A stretch of DNA of 64,000 nucleotides from Ashinkailepas kermadecensis (taxonomy: Eukaryota; Arthropoda; Thecostraca; Neolepadidae): positions 124,001 to 188,000 of the forward strand of contig JAOTOM010005058.1 of assembly GCA_034440615.1 (NCBI GenBank). Direction: 5' to 3'. The notes below the pieces were generated by a model, which ran no database searches, was not told the origin of the DNA, and saw only the letters and a list, made by a program, of their open reading frames with translations. The translations under genes and the position numbers were made by a program. Shown here piece by piece: positions 13,076 through 24,995 of this stretch (position 1 is its first letter; every line of letters begins with the position of its first letter).

Positions 13076-13255
13076 CTCAGACTGATCTCGGTTGGTTATT
13101 TGTTTTACGACCGTTGAGTCATGTAGCGTCGCCAATCTCTCACACCAATTGGCCGCGGGCGAAGAGTAGCGACAGGTGAGACTCGAACCCACAATCTTTC
13201 GATTGTGAGACGGGCAACTTACCCCTAGACTACTCGTCCCCCTCAGACTGATCTC
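13076..13255 (-). mobile_element. tRNA-derived SINE, full copy A with TSDs
   Basis: The 152-bp element (13090-13241, minus) starts with a tRNA-like head. An A-box-like segment (TAGTCTAGGGGT) is followed by the anticodon-region sequence CCCGTCTCACAATCG and the B-box GGTTCGAGTCT. The head resembles valine tRNA with CAC in the loop, but the acceptor stem does not pair, so it is not a functional tRNA. A body segment shared with the 56.9-kb copy follows (CTACTCTTCGCCCGCG, then GATTGGCGACGCTACATGAC). It ends in AATAACC without a poly(A) tract. A perfect 14-bp duplication, CTCAGACTGATCTC, flanks it at 13076-13089 and 13242-13255. Confidence 0.9.
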
Positions 13256-13694
13256 ATGGCATCAGTTTCCTTCATGTCACTCAATAGAACCAGTGCTTAG
13301 AAACCCGCTCACTGTGCGTGGATTCACTCTTGACTCAGCTTATGGAACTCGAAGCACGTTCTCCTTCTCGATGTATTGTTTTCTCCATGCTCATTATGCA
13401 ATCGTGTAGATCATTACACTATGCGATAGTATCGCAACGTGACTAAAATTGGATGGGATTGTTGGCGTATAATCCGTTCCAACAGTGGACGTGAATGCGA
13501 GTGCCTTCGCCTTATTCCGAGGACGCATTGCAATGTAAAGCCCCTGATGTACATGACAGCCAAGGTTACGCTGGGAGACCTCGCACACGATGACAATGCG
13601 TACGTGCACGTCTTACCGAGAGGCATTTAAGCATACGTTATGGTGTTAGATAGTCACATCGACAACGTGGACATTTGGTGTGGTTCGACGGCCG
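13256..13694. other. Unassigned region
   Basis: Non-repetitive sequence between the SINE and the hexanucleotide array. No gene or paired repeat seen. Confidence 0.4.
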
Positions 13695-14485
13695 TGTTAC
13701 AGAGACAAAAACAGAGGGAGATACAGAGACAAGGACAGAGACAGAGGCAGATACAGATACAGGGACAGGGACAGAGACAGGGACAGAGACATAGACAGAG
13801 ACAGAGACAGAGACAGAGACAGAGCCAGAGACAGAGATAGAAACACATACAAATACAGAGACAGAGACAGAGACAGAGACAGAGACAGAGACAGAGACAG
13901 AGGCATAGTTAGAGACAAAGACAGAGACAGAGACAAAGACAGAGACAGAGACAGATACGTAGACAGAGACAGAGACGTAGACAGGGACAGAGACAGAGAC
14001 AAAGACAGAGACAGAGCCAGGGACAGAAACAGACGCAGGGAGAGAGGCAGGGAGAGAGACGTAGACAGAGACAGGGAGAGAGATAGAGACAGATACGGAA
14101 ACAGAGACATATACGGAAACAGAGACAGAGACAGAGACAGAGACAGAGGCAGAGACAGAGACAGAGCCAGGGACAGAAACAGACGCGGGGAGAGAGGCAG
14201 GGAGAGAGACGTAGACAGAGACAGGGAGAGTGATAGAGACAGATACGGAAACAGAGACATATACGGAAACAGAGACATATACGGAAACAGAGACATATAC
14301 GGAAACAGAGACAGAGACAGAGACAGAAACAGAAACAGAGACAGAGACAGAGACAGAGACAGGGACAGGGACAGGGACAGGGACAGAGACAGAGACAGAG
14401 AGAGAGACAGAGAGAGATAAAGATACAGACAGAGACAGAGGCAGAGGCAGAGGAAGAAACGGGGACAGAGACAGAGGGGGGGAGA
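13695..14485. repeat. (ACAGAG)n hexanucleotide array
   Basis: Nearly 800 bp of variants of ACAGAG (ACAGGG, ATAGAG, ACGTAG, ATACGG). A segment of roughly 120 bp containing ACAGACGC and a GGGAGAGAGGCAGG motif is duplicated (about 14027 and 14170). Because six is a multiple of three, long frames are open on both strands: plus reads Arg-Asp dipeptides, minus reads Ser-Val or Ser-Leu. These are simple-repeat artefacts, not called genes. Confidence 0.95.
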
Positions 14486-15055
14486 CCACGAGCGGTTGGT
14501 CGGTTCCGATCAGTGACACCTGTGAGTGACCGACCCGGACTCGGCTGCTAACTCGACTCCGGCTCTGCGGCACACGCGACGGCGACGCTGAGGCGTCACT
14601 GCACGTGCCGGCAGATTACTCCAAACATGGTCGGAGCGGGTGAGGTCACGACAGACAGGCGCCACGGCCGGGGCACAGAGGTCAGCGGGCGCCGTCCCGT
14701 CGGCGTCAGCGTCGCTGGAATTCGTGTCAAGAGCGCCAGGTCACGCCCGACTGCATTGTCTAATGACCCGAGGCGGACCGGTGTGGTCCGCCGGTGGGTG
14801 GAGTTCATCGCAAAACTGCCGCCGCCGCCAGGTGGTGGCAGCATGCAGCGATACTGGTGTCACTCGAGGCGGACGGGGTGAGGAAAGGCTGAGATGAGAG
14901 AATGGGTTGGTCTGGCCGAGGAAGGCGCTCTCACGTGCCACCGGCCGGACGGCGGCGGCAGCACGTGGCACGGTGGTGGTGTCAGCTGTAGGGTCACACC
15001 GAGTGAGGTGGGATGTGTGTGTGGGGGGGGGGAGTGGGAGATATGTGACTGCTGA
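14486..15055. other. GC-rich, CpG-rich stretch without recognised gene
   Basis: Dense in CG dinucleotides, with a short run of CCG near 14817. Two partly similar segments (around 14800-14880 and 14925-14990, both with a GGTGG...AGCA pattern) suggest an old local duplication. No coding signature found. Confidence 0.35.
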
Positions 15056-15900
15056 AACCGAGCGTGGCGGGAGGTGGGAGGGCTGGGAGCGGGTGAGGCG
15101 AAGGGCTGGAAGCGGGTGAGGCGGAAGGTGGGGGAATGCTGGGAGCGGGTGGGGTGGGAGGTGGGGGAATGCTGGGAGCGGGTGGAGTGGGAGGTGGGGA
15201 AGGGCTTGGAGTGCTAGGAGTGAGTGGGACCCGAGGTAGGGAAGAGCTTGGAGTGCTGGGAGCGAGTGGGGCCCGAGGTGGGGAGGGCTCGGAGTGCTGG
15301 GATCGGGTGGGGCCCGAGGTAGGGAAGGGCTTGGAGTGCTGGGAGCGAGTGGGGCGGGAGGTGGGGAGGACTAGAGGTGGGAGTTGGAGAGGACTGGGGG
15401 CGGAGGTGGAGAGGCCTGGGAGCGGGTGGGGCGGGAGGTGGAGAGGCTTGGGAGCAGGTGGGGCGGGAGGTGAATAGGCTTGGAAGCGAGTGGGACTGGA
15501 GGTGAAGAGGCTTGGGAGCGGGTGGGGCGGAAGGTGTTTGTTTGTTTGTTTGTTTATTGGGGTTTAGGGGCGCATCGACTGCAGTGGTCATGCAGCGGGG
15601 CGGGAGGTGGAGAGGCCTGGGAGCGGGTGGGGCCGGAGGTGGAGGGGCTTGGGAGCAGGTGGGGCGGGAGATGAATAGGCTTGGAAGCGAGTCGGGCTGG
15701 AGGTGGAGAGTCTTGGGAGCGGGTGGGGCGGGAGATGGAGAGACCTGGGAGCGGGTGGAGCTGGAGGTGGAGACGCTTGGGAGCCGGTGGGGCGGGAGAT
15801 GGAGAGGCCTGGGAGCGGGTGGGGTGGGAGGTGGAGGGCCTGATAGTGCTGGGAGCGGGTGAAGCGGGAGGTGGGACGGGTCCGGCGGCAGCGTGACACG
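15056..15900. repeat. G-rich 32-bp minisatellite
   Basis: Units of about 32 bp (GGGAGCGGGTGGGGCGGGAG, then GTGGAGAGGCTT) with frequent GGGG runs, potentially G-quadruplex-forming on the plus strand. Long minus-strand frames rich in Pro/Ser/His and plus-strand frames rich in Gly/Trp/Arg arise from the repeat. A 60-bp retroposed unit interrupts it at 15537-15596. Confidence 0.92.
15537..15596 (-). mobile_element. 60-bp ultra-short retroposed unit, copy 2
   Basis: Minus-strand reading gives GCTGCATGACCACTGCAGTC, then the shared GATGCGCCCCTAAACCCCAA core and an (ACAA)n tail of five units. The flanks GGGGCGGAAGGTG (15524-15536) and GGGGCGGGAGGTG (15597-15609) form a 13-bp duplication with one mismatch. 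Because the host array itself repeats, this duplication alone is weaker evidence than at the other copies. Confidence 0.7.
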
Positions 15901-17296
15901 ACAACAGCAGAGGCTGTTTTCTCGTGCAGTGGGCCGGACAGCAGCTGCACGTGACTCCCACTCTGTGCCGTGTCGGCGACGATAACGGTGTGGGCCAGGA
16001 CGTGCTGACACCGCATCCTCGCACGCGGTAAAACCGGCACAATGCTGCACGTGCCTGCAGGATGCGACGCCAGGCCAGCCGCTGACGCAAATATTTCCAT
16101 CGGTGGAAGCGGGAATGGATGTCAGTGTGAAGCATTGTGTGACTGGGAAGACCAATATGAAATGGAATCACTAATGTCTTACCGTACTTCGCGGTGTATT
16201 TCTGAAGCGAGCATAGGAGATATGAAAAGTATTGTGCTTGGAATACACCAACGTTTGCACAAACCATAAATTGAAAATGGGTTAATCTGAACCACGAACT
16301 AAAACAAACAAGGTGAAAACATCAGCCGGTTTTAGAACAATCATCTTGAAGGAAAAGTTTCACCTTGAATATAAAATAAGTCCCATAAAATTTCACCATA
16401 TACCAAATGTGCATCGGTAGTACTTGTTTTGCCCAATGTGGGTTGTTTCATCAAACTATAATAAAAAAAGCAATTCAGCAAAACACCTAGAAAGTAACGC
16501 TAGCTGTGTATTACTAGTATGATGATGAGTTTGCCTTCACCGAAACATTTAGCCATAATACATGCAGCATAGCAAGGATAGTAGGCGCATACGAGACGTG
16601 TGCTTAGAGAAGTGGAATGCCGGGTTTCTTTTAGAGGTAATTAGTTTCTTGCAGCAACGTTCGCAGCGTTAATTTTTACGACACCCATGAGGCAGAGGAA
16701 TGACCCATCCCCATTTCAGCTTGACAAGCTTAGGATTCCTACGCCACTAAGGATTCCTCATCACGTCTACCGAAGAACTGGCTACGTCTCTGGCTCGTCA
16801 TAGTTACGGAATATTCCGATGCTGCGGATACTGCAAGTCACTTGCGTCGCACATAGAAATTCCGTTTGTTCTGGGAAGGGTAGTCTTACTTTGCACCTTG
16901 CTCAAAGTGCTTGTCTGAGTGTATGCCTGGCCCGTCTGGACAAGGGACTTCACAGTATGATGTCGCATCGCTTTCCCTTAGTATGACCAGGCTCCTTTTC
17001 ACCACACGAGCCAAGGTGAAGGCGCGCAGACAGCAACTGCTCGAATGTACCAGAACGAAGTCTGGCCATTAACTCGGGACCTGGTCAGTGCCGGGTGGGG
17101 TATTACTGAGGGAGGTTACGCCACACGCACCCGGCGTGGCTGAAGAGAGGGTCACAGCGGCGTCGGAGGCCCGTGATGGACGCGGGGCACGTGCCGGCTC
17201 TCCCACTGTTGCCATCAGTGTTAACGGCCCATGCCGCTGATTGATGGCCACACCACCCATTAAGCCGCCAGGAGCGGTCTGACTGCGTGTGACGGC
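15901..17296. other. Unassigned region
   Basis: No gene recognised. 16270-17080 is non-repetitive and AT-richer. No paired terminal repeats, RNA gene or array seen. Confidence 0.4.
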
Positions 17297-17528
17297 AGCC
17301 CGCCATCCGTGTGCCTGGTCACCACCACCCAACACGTCAGCCCGCTATCCGTGTGTGGGGTGCCTGGTCACCACCACCCAACACGTCAGCCCGCCATCCG
17401 TGTGTGGGGTGCCTGGTCACCACCACCCAACACGTCAGCCCGCCATCCGTGCATGGGGTGCCCGGTCACCACTACCCAACACGGTAGCTCGCCATCCGTG
17501 CGTGGGGTGCCCGGTCACCACTACCCAC
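17297..17528. repeat. 49-bp minisatellite, about 4.7 units
   Basis: Near-identical 49-bp units containing CCATCCGTGTGTGGGGTGCC and a CACCACCCAACACGT segment. Two plus-strand frames stay open through it only because of the repeat. Confidence 0.9.
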
Positions 17529-18139
17529 ACGAGATCGTCAAATGCATACAATACAGATCAGTCAGCTCATCGCTAATCTACAAATGTGGTGTGAAGAGGA
17601 GCGACGAGTTCCGCCTAGTACGCTTGCCGAGGCGAGTCCGTGTTCTGTGTGCAGACGCGGCCTTGAGGGCCGCGCCAAATGGCCTGTCTCTCCCCATCTG
17701 ACAAACACGGTGTGGTCAGTGCGGTCGACACGGGTCACACTCTGACCCCAGCGACTCTGGTCGGGACGGTCTCCAGCAGAGGGAGCGGTTGGCGCGGCTC
17801 CGACGCTGCCCGACAGTGAAAGGTCCTCTGGCGTGCTGACGCGCCAGACACGCGCCGGCGCGCCAGAAGAAATGAACCCAACTATCTCCGCGACGCGCTG
17901 CACCTGCTCAGACACCGAGCCGGGATAGCCGCCGCGCAGGATTTCGTCTCATTTTCCGCATCGGGTGCGGTTGGCAGGTGCGGAACCAGTGTGACGGTGT
18001 CCCCACACAGGAGGCGTGCCGACACACACTGGCGGCAGACAGCGCCGGCCCACACTCGGGCGTGACTCGGTCACATTTCGTCTGTCGGCCAGTTCTGGGT
18101 GCAATCGCGTCGTGACCCGAGTCACGACTGCGCCGGGCA
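17529..18139. other. CpG-rich region without recognised gene
   Basis: GC- and CpG-rich sequence with overlapping short open frames on both strands, none with a recognisable domain. Confidence 0.3.
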
Positions 18140-18265
18140 GAAGAGATCCGACCGCCAGTTCGGCGGTGAGAAAAGATCGGACCGCCAGTGCGCCGATCAG
18201 AAAAGATCGGAGCGCCAGTCCACCGATCCGAAGATATTGATGCGCCTGTGCGCCCATCGAAAGAT
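18140..18265. repeat. About 30-bp diverged tandem repeat
   Basis: Four diverged units containing AAAGATCGGA and CGCCAGT(G/T)C follow one another about 30 bp apart. Confidence 0.75.
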
Positions 18266-19544
18266 ATGGGTGTCGTAGTCGTCGTTGAAACCATGTGAGG
18301 GTGCCAACGTCGTTGCCGCCGTTGCCTTGCCGTGCGTCGTAGCCTTAGACGAGCTTAGTGTTCAATTTATGGCGTTGTGTTGAGGCTAGTGGGGTTTAAA
18401 GTGTTCAAATGCAGCCTTGTAAATTGGCTATCACGTTCGCGAAGGTAAGTCGAGAGCAACTAGTCTGCTAATGATCAGCGGAGCTTAGCACTGCACCAAA
18501 GGCAGAAACGAAATGCCCTTCTGAAACAATCGGAAATGTTAAATGACATTGAAACATAGATTAATTAAGTTAAATTACTCAAATTAATATACATGACCGT
18601 GCCGTCTACGGAGCCTGAATGTGTGACCGGACCCGGAATACATCAGTCACGCTACTGCACCAATCAGAGAGCTGGTGCGGATTACAGTAGCGGGCTGCTA
18701 TCAGCGGAACAATTTCAATACCGGGATGTCTTGCGCCACTGCGCCCCGGTAGTTCGGCTGGCCCGGGTAGATTGCCACACCGCTATACGGCATTCGGTGT
18801 ATTCATGCACAGCAGGAAGTGAGGGAGACCCCAGCTCGCCAGGAATACCATACACGACCTGCGACGTGGGTGGGCAAGACGAGGGCTCGGAGGAGCACAT
18901 CGATATCTGTGATTAGCGTTGGAGACGTTCGATACCTCGGGAAAACACCTTTCAAAATGCCACATGGACATTATTCGACTTTTGTGACATTATTCGACTC
19001 TTGACACTTTGATAATCGAAGAGCGCCAATAATATTTTGGTCTTTTCCATCCCAAACATGCAGAATATAAACTTTAATATCGCAATGGTTCGTGAACGAG
19101 ATGATTTATAACATCGCAGCACAATCACACTGCTTCAAATATGACTTGAACAAACTTTTACGTCACAATACATCGCCGCACCAAGCATCGTTAGTTTCAC
19201 GAGTAAGTTTAGAAAGATGAACTAGATGCACTTGGCTGAAGTCATGAATAGATCCTGTTCCTCAATGAGTTCTGTAATATCTTAGAACCCCTCCGGTGAT
19301 GCTAAATTTGACATGCGCCCGCACACTGCACATGGCGTGTCACTGAACATCGCACATATGTCATGACAAATCGGACACGGACAATTGCTTTATGACATCA
19401 TTATGACATGATTTAAGATAACCAATGACCTGATATTTTGTCCCAACAATAACCAAGGATAAAAGTACCTTTCATTCGAGAGAGATTTATTCGAGAGTTA
19501 CAGATATTCGAACCAGACGAGGAAGCAACAGTGGCCCAAACGGG
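18266..19544. other. Unassigned region
   Basis: No gene recognised. A donor-like GAAG/GTAAGT occurs at 18441-18450 after a 12-codon open stretch starting with ATG at 18409, with nothing else to support an exon. Confidence 0.35.
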
Positions 19545-20355
19545 GGGAAGAAGCGACAATGGTTCAGACAAGCCGAGGAAGCGAACCGGTCAAGGAAGCG
19601 GCAGTAGCCCAGACGGGGCGAGGAAGCGACAGTGGGTCTGACCGGGTGAGGACGCGACAGTGACTCTGACCGGGTGAGGACGCGACAGTGACTCTGACCG
19701 GGAGAGGAAGCGACAGTGGGTCTGACCGGGTGAGGACGCGACAGTGACTCTGACCGGGTGAGGACGCGACAGTGACTCTGACCGGGAGAGGAAGCGACAG
19801 TGGGTCTGACCGGGTGAGGACGCGACAGTGACTCTGACCGGGTGAGGACGCGACAGTGGGTCTGACCGGGTGAGGACGCGACAGTGACTCTGACCGGGTG
19901 AGGACGCGACAGTGACTCTGACCGGGAGAGGAAGCGGCAGTGGTTCGGACCGGGAGAGGAAGAGGTAGTGACTCTGACCGGGCGAGGAAGCGGCAGTGGT
20001 TCGGACCGGGAGAGGAAGAGGCAGTGACTCTGACCGGGCGAGGAAGCGGCAGTGGTTCGGACCGGGAGAGGAAGAGGCAGTGACTCTGACCGGGCGAGGA
20101 AGCGGCAGTGGTTCGGACCGGGAGAGGAAGAGGCAGTGACTCTGACCGGGAGAGGAAGCGGCAGTGGTTCGGACCGGGAGAGGAAGAGGTAGTGACTCTG
20201 ACCGGGCGAGGAAGCGACAATAGTTTAGACAAGGCGAAGAAGCGGCAGTGGTTCGGACCGGGCGAGGAAGCGGTCGTGGCTCAAACGAGGAGAGGAAGCG
20301 ACATTGACTCTGACAGGGCGAGGAAGCGGCAGTGGTTCGGACCGGGAGAGGAAGA
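19545..20355. repeat. 28-bp minisatellite, about 28 units
   Basis: The unit is GACAGTGACTCTGACCGGGT plus GAGGACGC, with an alternating second type (GGCAGTGGTTCGGACCGGGA plus GAGGAAGA). The two unit types alternate in the right half (about 19925-20190), a dimeric higher-order pattern. Minus-strand open frames of 222 and 357 codons are a by-product of the 28-bp period (not a multiple of three). Confidence 0.94.
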
Positions 20356-20945
20356 GCCAGGCATAAGCCGTGACGTCCGGCGGCTACGAGCTCCGGTATG
20401 ATTATTGAACCAAGGCTACACAGTCGGGCGGCGGCCGTGGGTCGAGTGGTGGTATCCGGGATGTGATTGGTCGCGTCCGGTCCCAGGACCCGGGTCCCCG
20501 GCTCCGGAGAGCTGCGACCCCTGTGACATCGACGCCGCCACAACACGCCGGAGAAATGCCGCCGCTCGGCGCCCCGACGACGGCGTGGGTAACGAGTGAT
20601 CTGATTGCAGGTGCGGTCCATTGATGAGGTGCACTCGTCCGGGCGGCCTATGCAGGCACGCAACGGTCGTCAGCAGGATGTGAAAGCGACACATCGGGAG
20701 CATTCCGCGTCGGAACAGACGACACCGGAGCGCGCCGGCTAAAGTCGCGTCGACAGCGACCAGTCCTACCGGTGTGCAGCAAGATGATGCAATGGTGGAG
20801 TCTGCCCAGCGCACGTGGCGCAGTGGAAAGTGTGCCGGCGCAGAGCGAGTTGGCATTGTCGCGATTTGGCGCTGACGCTGAGTGGCTCAGACCGGCTATG
20901 CCAGGGTAGCCTCGATACGTCAAGTCGTATGCAAAAAGTCACGAG
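20356..20945. other. GC-rich unassigned region
   Basis: CpG-rich; overlapping minus-strand frames up to 146 codons show no family signature. Confidence 0.35.
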
Positions 20946-21026
20946 TCAATGCCTCCAGTCCTGGGCGCAAAATGACCCTGGCAGTCGGCGCGCCCCTAAG
21001 CTCCAATTAATTATCAATGCCTCCAG
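20946..21026 (+). mobile_element. 55-bp ultra-short retroposed unit, copy 3, with TSDs
   Basis: The unit at 20959-21013 (plus) reads GGGCGCAAAATGACCCTGGC, then CAGTCGGCGCGCCCCTAAG and CTCCAATTAATTA. It is bracketed by a perfect 13-bp duplication, TCAATGCCTCCAG, at 20946-20958 and 21014-21026. The tail lacks the ACAA repeats of copy 2 but keeps the CCAATTAA end. This copy is not inside a tandem array. Confidence 0.8.
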
Positions 21027-22489
21027 CCACGATAGGTTACAGGGCAAAATATTGACGGATCGCTACTCACGTCGAGAACTCATCCGGGCAAACAGAACGC
21101 ACGTCCACCCGTTAGATCACATGTCACCTGGGCAGGTTGCTGGCTGTGTGAATATGTCTCATTGACATTCTGACAATATGCCAATGAGAAGATGTCATTG
21201 TACCATGCCATTCATGGCGTGTGTCATTGCGCCCCTGCCATTGACAAAGGCGCATTTACAATATGTCTCATTGCCACTGGTAATGTCCCCGTCCGCGCTT
21301 TTGTATTACGTTCAACTGATTGAAATAAGACGCTGATACTTGTCGTACCTTGCTTCACGACTGAGATCAGCATACAGACTGGTTTTGAACCCATCGATTT
21401 TGAATGACCTGGCGTTGTAGATGTCAGTTGACGGTAACTGGTATCGGTCATTCTCTACCAAATGTGCCTGTATTAACTTTGTGTACTCCAACGTATGAAA
21501 ATCCTGGGGAAGACGAACGATAGGTTAGATCAGCTATGAACACTGGTTCTCCTTAGCAAAAGACCTTGAACAGGGGCAGCGTGCTGTCATGTTTGTGTCA
21601 AGGGGGAGTTGGAATGAAATCAGCCGGCAAATCGAGGATATTGATGCTAAACCACTGCTTACATGTTTCTTCGTTACTACTGAGCGCATATCGCCAGCCT
21701 TCAATTTCTTTGGGGGGGGGGTCACCTCGTCGCTTCTTGCTCGTAACCACGAGACGCTTCAGCTCGTTGCACATCACGAGACTGGCGCTAGCGCTAAGCA
21801 CTGCACTGGAACTGAGTTTGGTACTTCCTGGCAAACAAGTTGCCCTCCAGGATAGTCTATAGTTTTGTTTTCCGAAGTGCAGAGTATTATCAACTTCAAC
21901 CGGGTTATGTACCATGCATTTGAGAGCCGCCGCCCAAGCCGCCATTATTTCAGAACCGCCAACCAAGTGCCAGAGCGTAGCTGATCTTCGCACAAATCTA
22001 TCATCCTTGAATTTGACCTAATGCCATGCGGAGGTCAGATAAGCTAAATTCGTCGCAGATATCAGACGTGATAAGCACCGGCTTTAAAAACCTGGCTGGC
22101 AACTTCTAGGATTCCCAAGAGCAAAAATGGTTACTGGATTTGAATCGGGAAATAAAAATGTCTCGAAATGAATTACTGGCATCCATAGTCAGTCGGTATC
22201 GGTCAAAGTTAGTGATCGCATTTGGCCTTCGGAAGGTCACCGGTAGGACAGCATGGACTAGAGATGTCCAAAGATATCTCAAAGTTAAAGACATCTCTAA
22301 GTTAGTCATACTAACGCCAGTCATGCCACCACATCAGCTGCAACAAAGGAGGCCAAAACTACTATCCTAGCAGAAATGCATCAAGCATGCCCCCGGAAAT
22401 GACAATATGACTTGGTGACCTGACATGGCCGTACACAAATATTGTGCTAAGCACCTGCAAAAGATGCACAGTCATGCCAAACTGCAGCG
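21027..22489. other. Unassigned region
   Basis: No gene recognised. Near 21130-21290 several diverged CATTG-containing segments recur. AGAGATGTC and GACATCTCT form a small inverted repeat near 22260-22298. Confidence 0.4.
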
Positions 22490-22675
22490 TGCTGTCATGT
22501 TTAGGTGTAGGTCTGTCATGCTTATGTTCAAGTCTGTCATGCTTAAATGTAGGTCTGTCATGTTTTGTTGTAGATCTGTCATGCTTAGGTGAATGTCTGT
22601 CATGCTTAAGTGTAGGTGTGTCATGTTTAGGTGTAGGTATGTCATGCTTAGGTGTAGGTCTGTCATGCTTTGGCC
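22490..22675. repeat. 21-bp minisatellite, about 9 units
   Basis: The unit is CTGTCATGCTTAGGTGTAGG plus T. The period is a multiple of three, so a seven-residue peptide (SCLGVGL on plus, MTDLHLS on minus) repeats on both strands. There is no sign that either is translated. Confidence 0.9.
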
Positions 22676-23104
22676 ATCATTTGCATGTCGTTTCTTCCAT
22701 GCAACGCATGATTCACGGAGGTTTTTCCGTCAGTTTACCTTGCGGACAACTTGCGATCAAGACATAGCATTTCAGACTTTCCTATCATACATTCCTTCCA
22801 TTTGTTGGGGCAGTTGCATTCGCCGGAGTCGGATCCAATTATCGACAGGGCGTCTGGTCTGGTGTTTCGAAACACTAAGTGCATCTGATGGCATGTTTAC
22901 TGGCCAGACGTTTCGGGTTGCTCGGTATTTAGTGCAGCTAATGATACGCCCATGGCCATGAGCATGCTCTGTGTTGAAACCAAACGCGTATCCAATTATT
23001 ACAAGTGATTCTGCCGTCCACTTCGGTAAAAGTCACGGAAGACAGACTGGAGCTGAAGGGCAATGGACACTGACGCACTCCACGGTGGCCATTGGTCGTC
23101 AAGG
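22676..23104. other. Unassigned region
   Basis: Non-repetitive; nothing recognised. Confidence 0.4.
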
Positions 23105-23655
<551 letters not shown>

Positions 23656-24640
23656 CATAAAATGGCCGAGAAACACATGCTTATAGATGAATGTTAGATG
23701 AAATATATCGTTCATTATGTGTTGATAATATTCTTTTTGTTGTCCGCGCAACTTTTGTTCTTGATTTGTCATTCGATAATTGATTAATTGATTGATAGAC
23801 TGATTGCACTTCAGACGATTATTATGCTGAAAATAAGTAAAACAATGATGAGGAAAAGATAGTCCGTTCTATTTTCTGTGATGCCCTTTCACTCTGCATA
23901 TCACTATTAAAATGATTGTTGGAGTACTCCTCGCGACGTTTGTCGAGCTGAGAGCAATCTCAGAGATACGAGGATCCGAACTTGCACTTCCGACATCGCC
24001 CCCGCCTCAGGGCTGATGAACATTTGGATAATCGCTTACACCCACACACACACTACTCCCTGAAAATCATTTGCTGTGTGCGGAGGGCAGCGAGAGCATA
24101 CGAGATATTTCCGAAGATATGCCGCACTGAATCGCAACGACAGAAAGAAAAAACAGCTGGCAATATTGCGTGGCCAGCATGCCAAGCAGAAGAAACAACT
24201 CCGATACACATGGCTATGACGATGATCCATGACTAAGATAATGAGGCCATTGACCCATGACTGGGCCGCTACTCTGCTGCAGTGTGCTGCCCAGCTCCGC
24301 TAATACCGTACTGCAGTGTGATACCAAGACTCAGGGATGCGCAGTGCTGTCTGACACCGAGCTGCAACGATAAGAAGCTGCAGCAGCATCCGTCAGCAGC
24401 GATGCGATGCAGCGATTAGACTTGGCGTGGGACGACGCCTGGAACGATGGGCGTTGGCCGGCTCATCGACTAGCTGCCGCCCTCCAGCACTGCTGGGCAC
24501 CTCTCCGCCCGGAGATACGGGCGTGTATGTGCCGGTCTGCTGGCCAGGCACCAGTCATGGGGCCCTCGGTTAACTCGGCACCGCATCTGCAAGCGGCGGC
24601 GTCACGTGTTATGATCATCCCTGACGTCAAATGTCCGGAG
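23656..24640. other. Unassigned region
   Basis: AT-rich to 23900, then mixed composition. No gene or RNA recognised. Confidence 0.4.
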
Positions 24641-24845
24641 TACGGCACGTCAGTGATGTCAGACTCCAGTCTGTCAGATTGCACAGGGGACGTCAGCGGA
24701 CAGTGTTGTGAGGAGTCGGTGTGTCACTGGGTGACAGCCTGTCAGACGGCGCAGGGGACGTTAGCGGATAAGTGTCGTGAGGAGTCGGTGTGTCACTGGG
24801 TGACAATCTTCCGTCTGTCAGACGGCACAGGGGACGTCTGACAGT
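24641..24845. repeat. Dispersed tandem motif, related to 27562-27700
   Basis: Two to three units contain GAGGAGTCGGTGTGTCACTG and CAGGGGACGT(C/T)AGCGGA, spaced about 75 bp. The same motif reappears at 27562-27700. Both clusters lie just upstream of plus-strand retrotransposon coding remnants. Confidence 0.8.
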
Positions 24846-24995
24846 CTTGACGGTCTTGTCCTGACCGCCGACCGGGGTAGGTCGCTCCGCCGCCTGTCCG
24901 GCCCCGCCCGGTCGCCGCCGGCTGAGTACCTAACCCGTCCGACAGACGGTGACAGTGCCAAGGTTATATCAACAGTGAGCGGTGGTGGGTGGCGC

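Noticed and set aside
13638..14573. 311-codon Ser-Val frame and 246-codon Arg-Asp frame
   Set aside because: Hexanucleotide repeat read in frame.
18409..18450. First exon with ATG and GTAAGT donor
   Set aside because: Only 12 codons, weak start context, and no promoter or downstream exon recognised.
19590..20663. 357-codon minus-strand frame
   Set aside because: Generated by the 28-bp array; flanking residues show no family signature.
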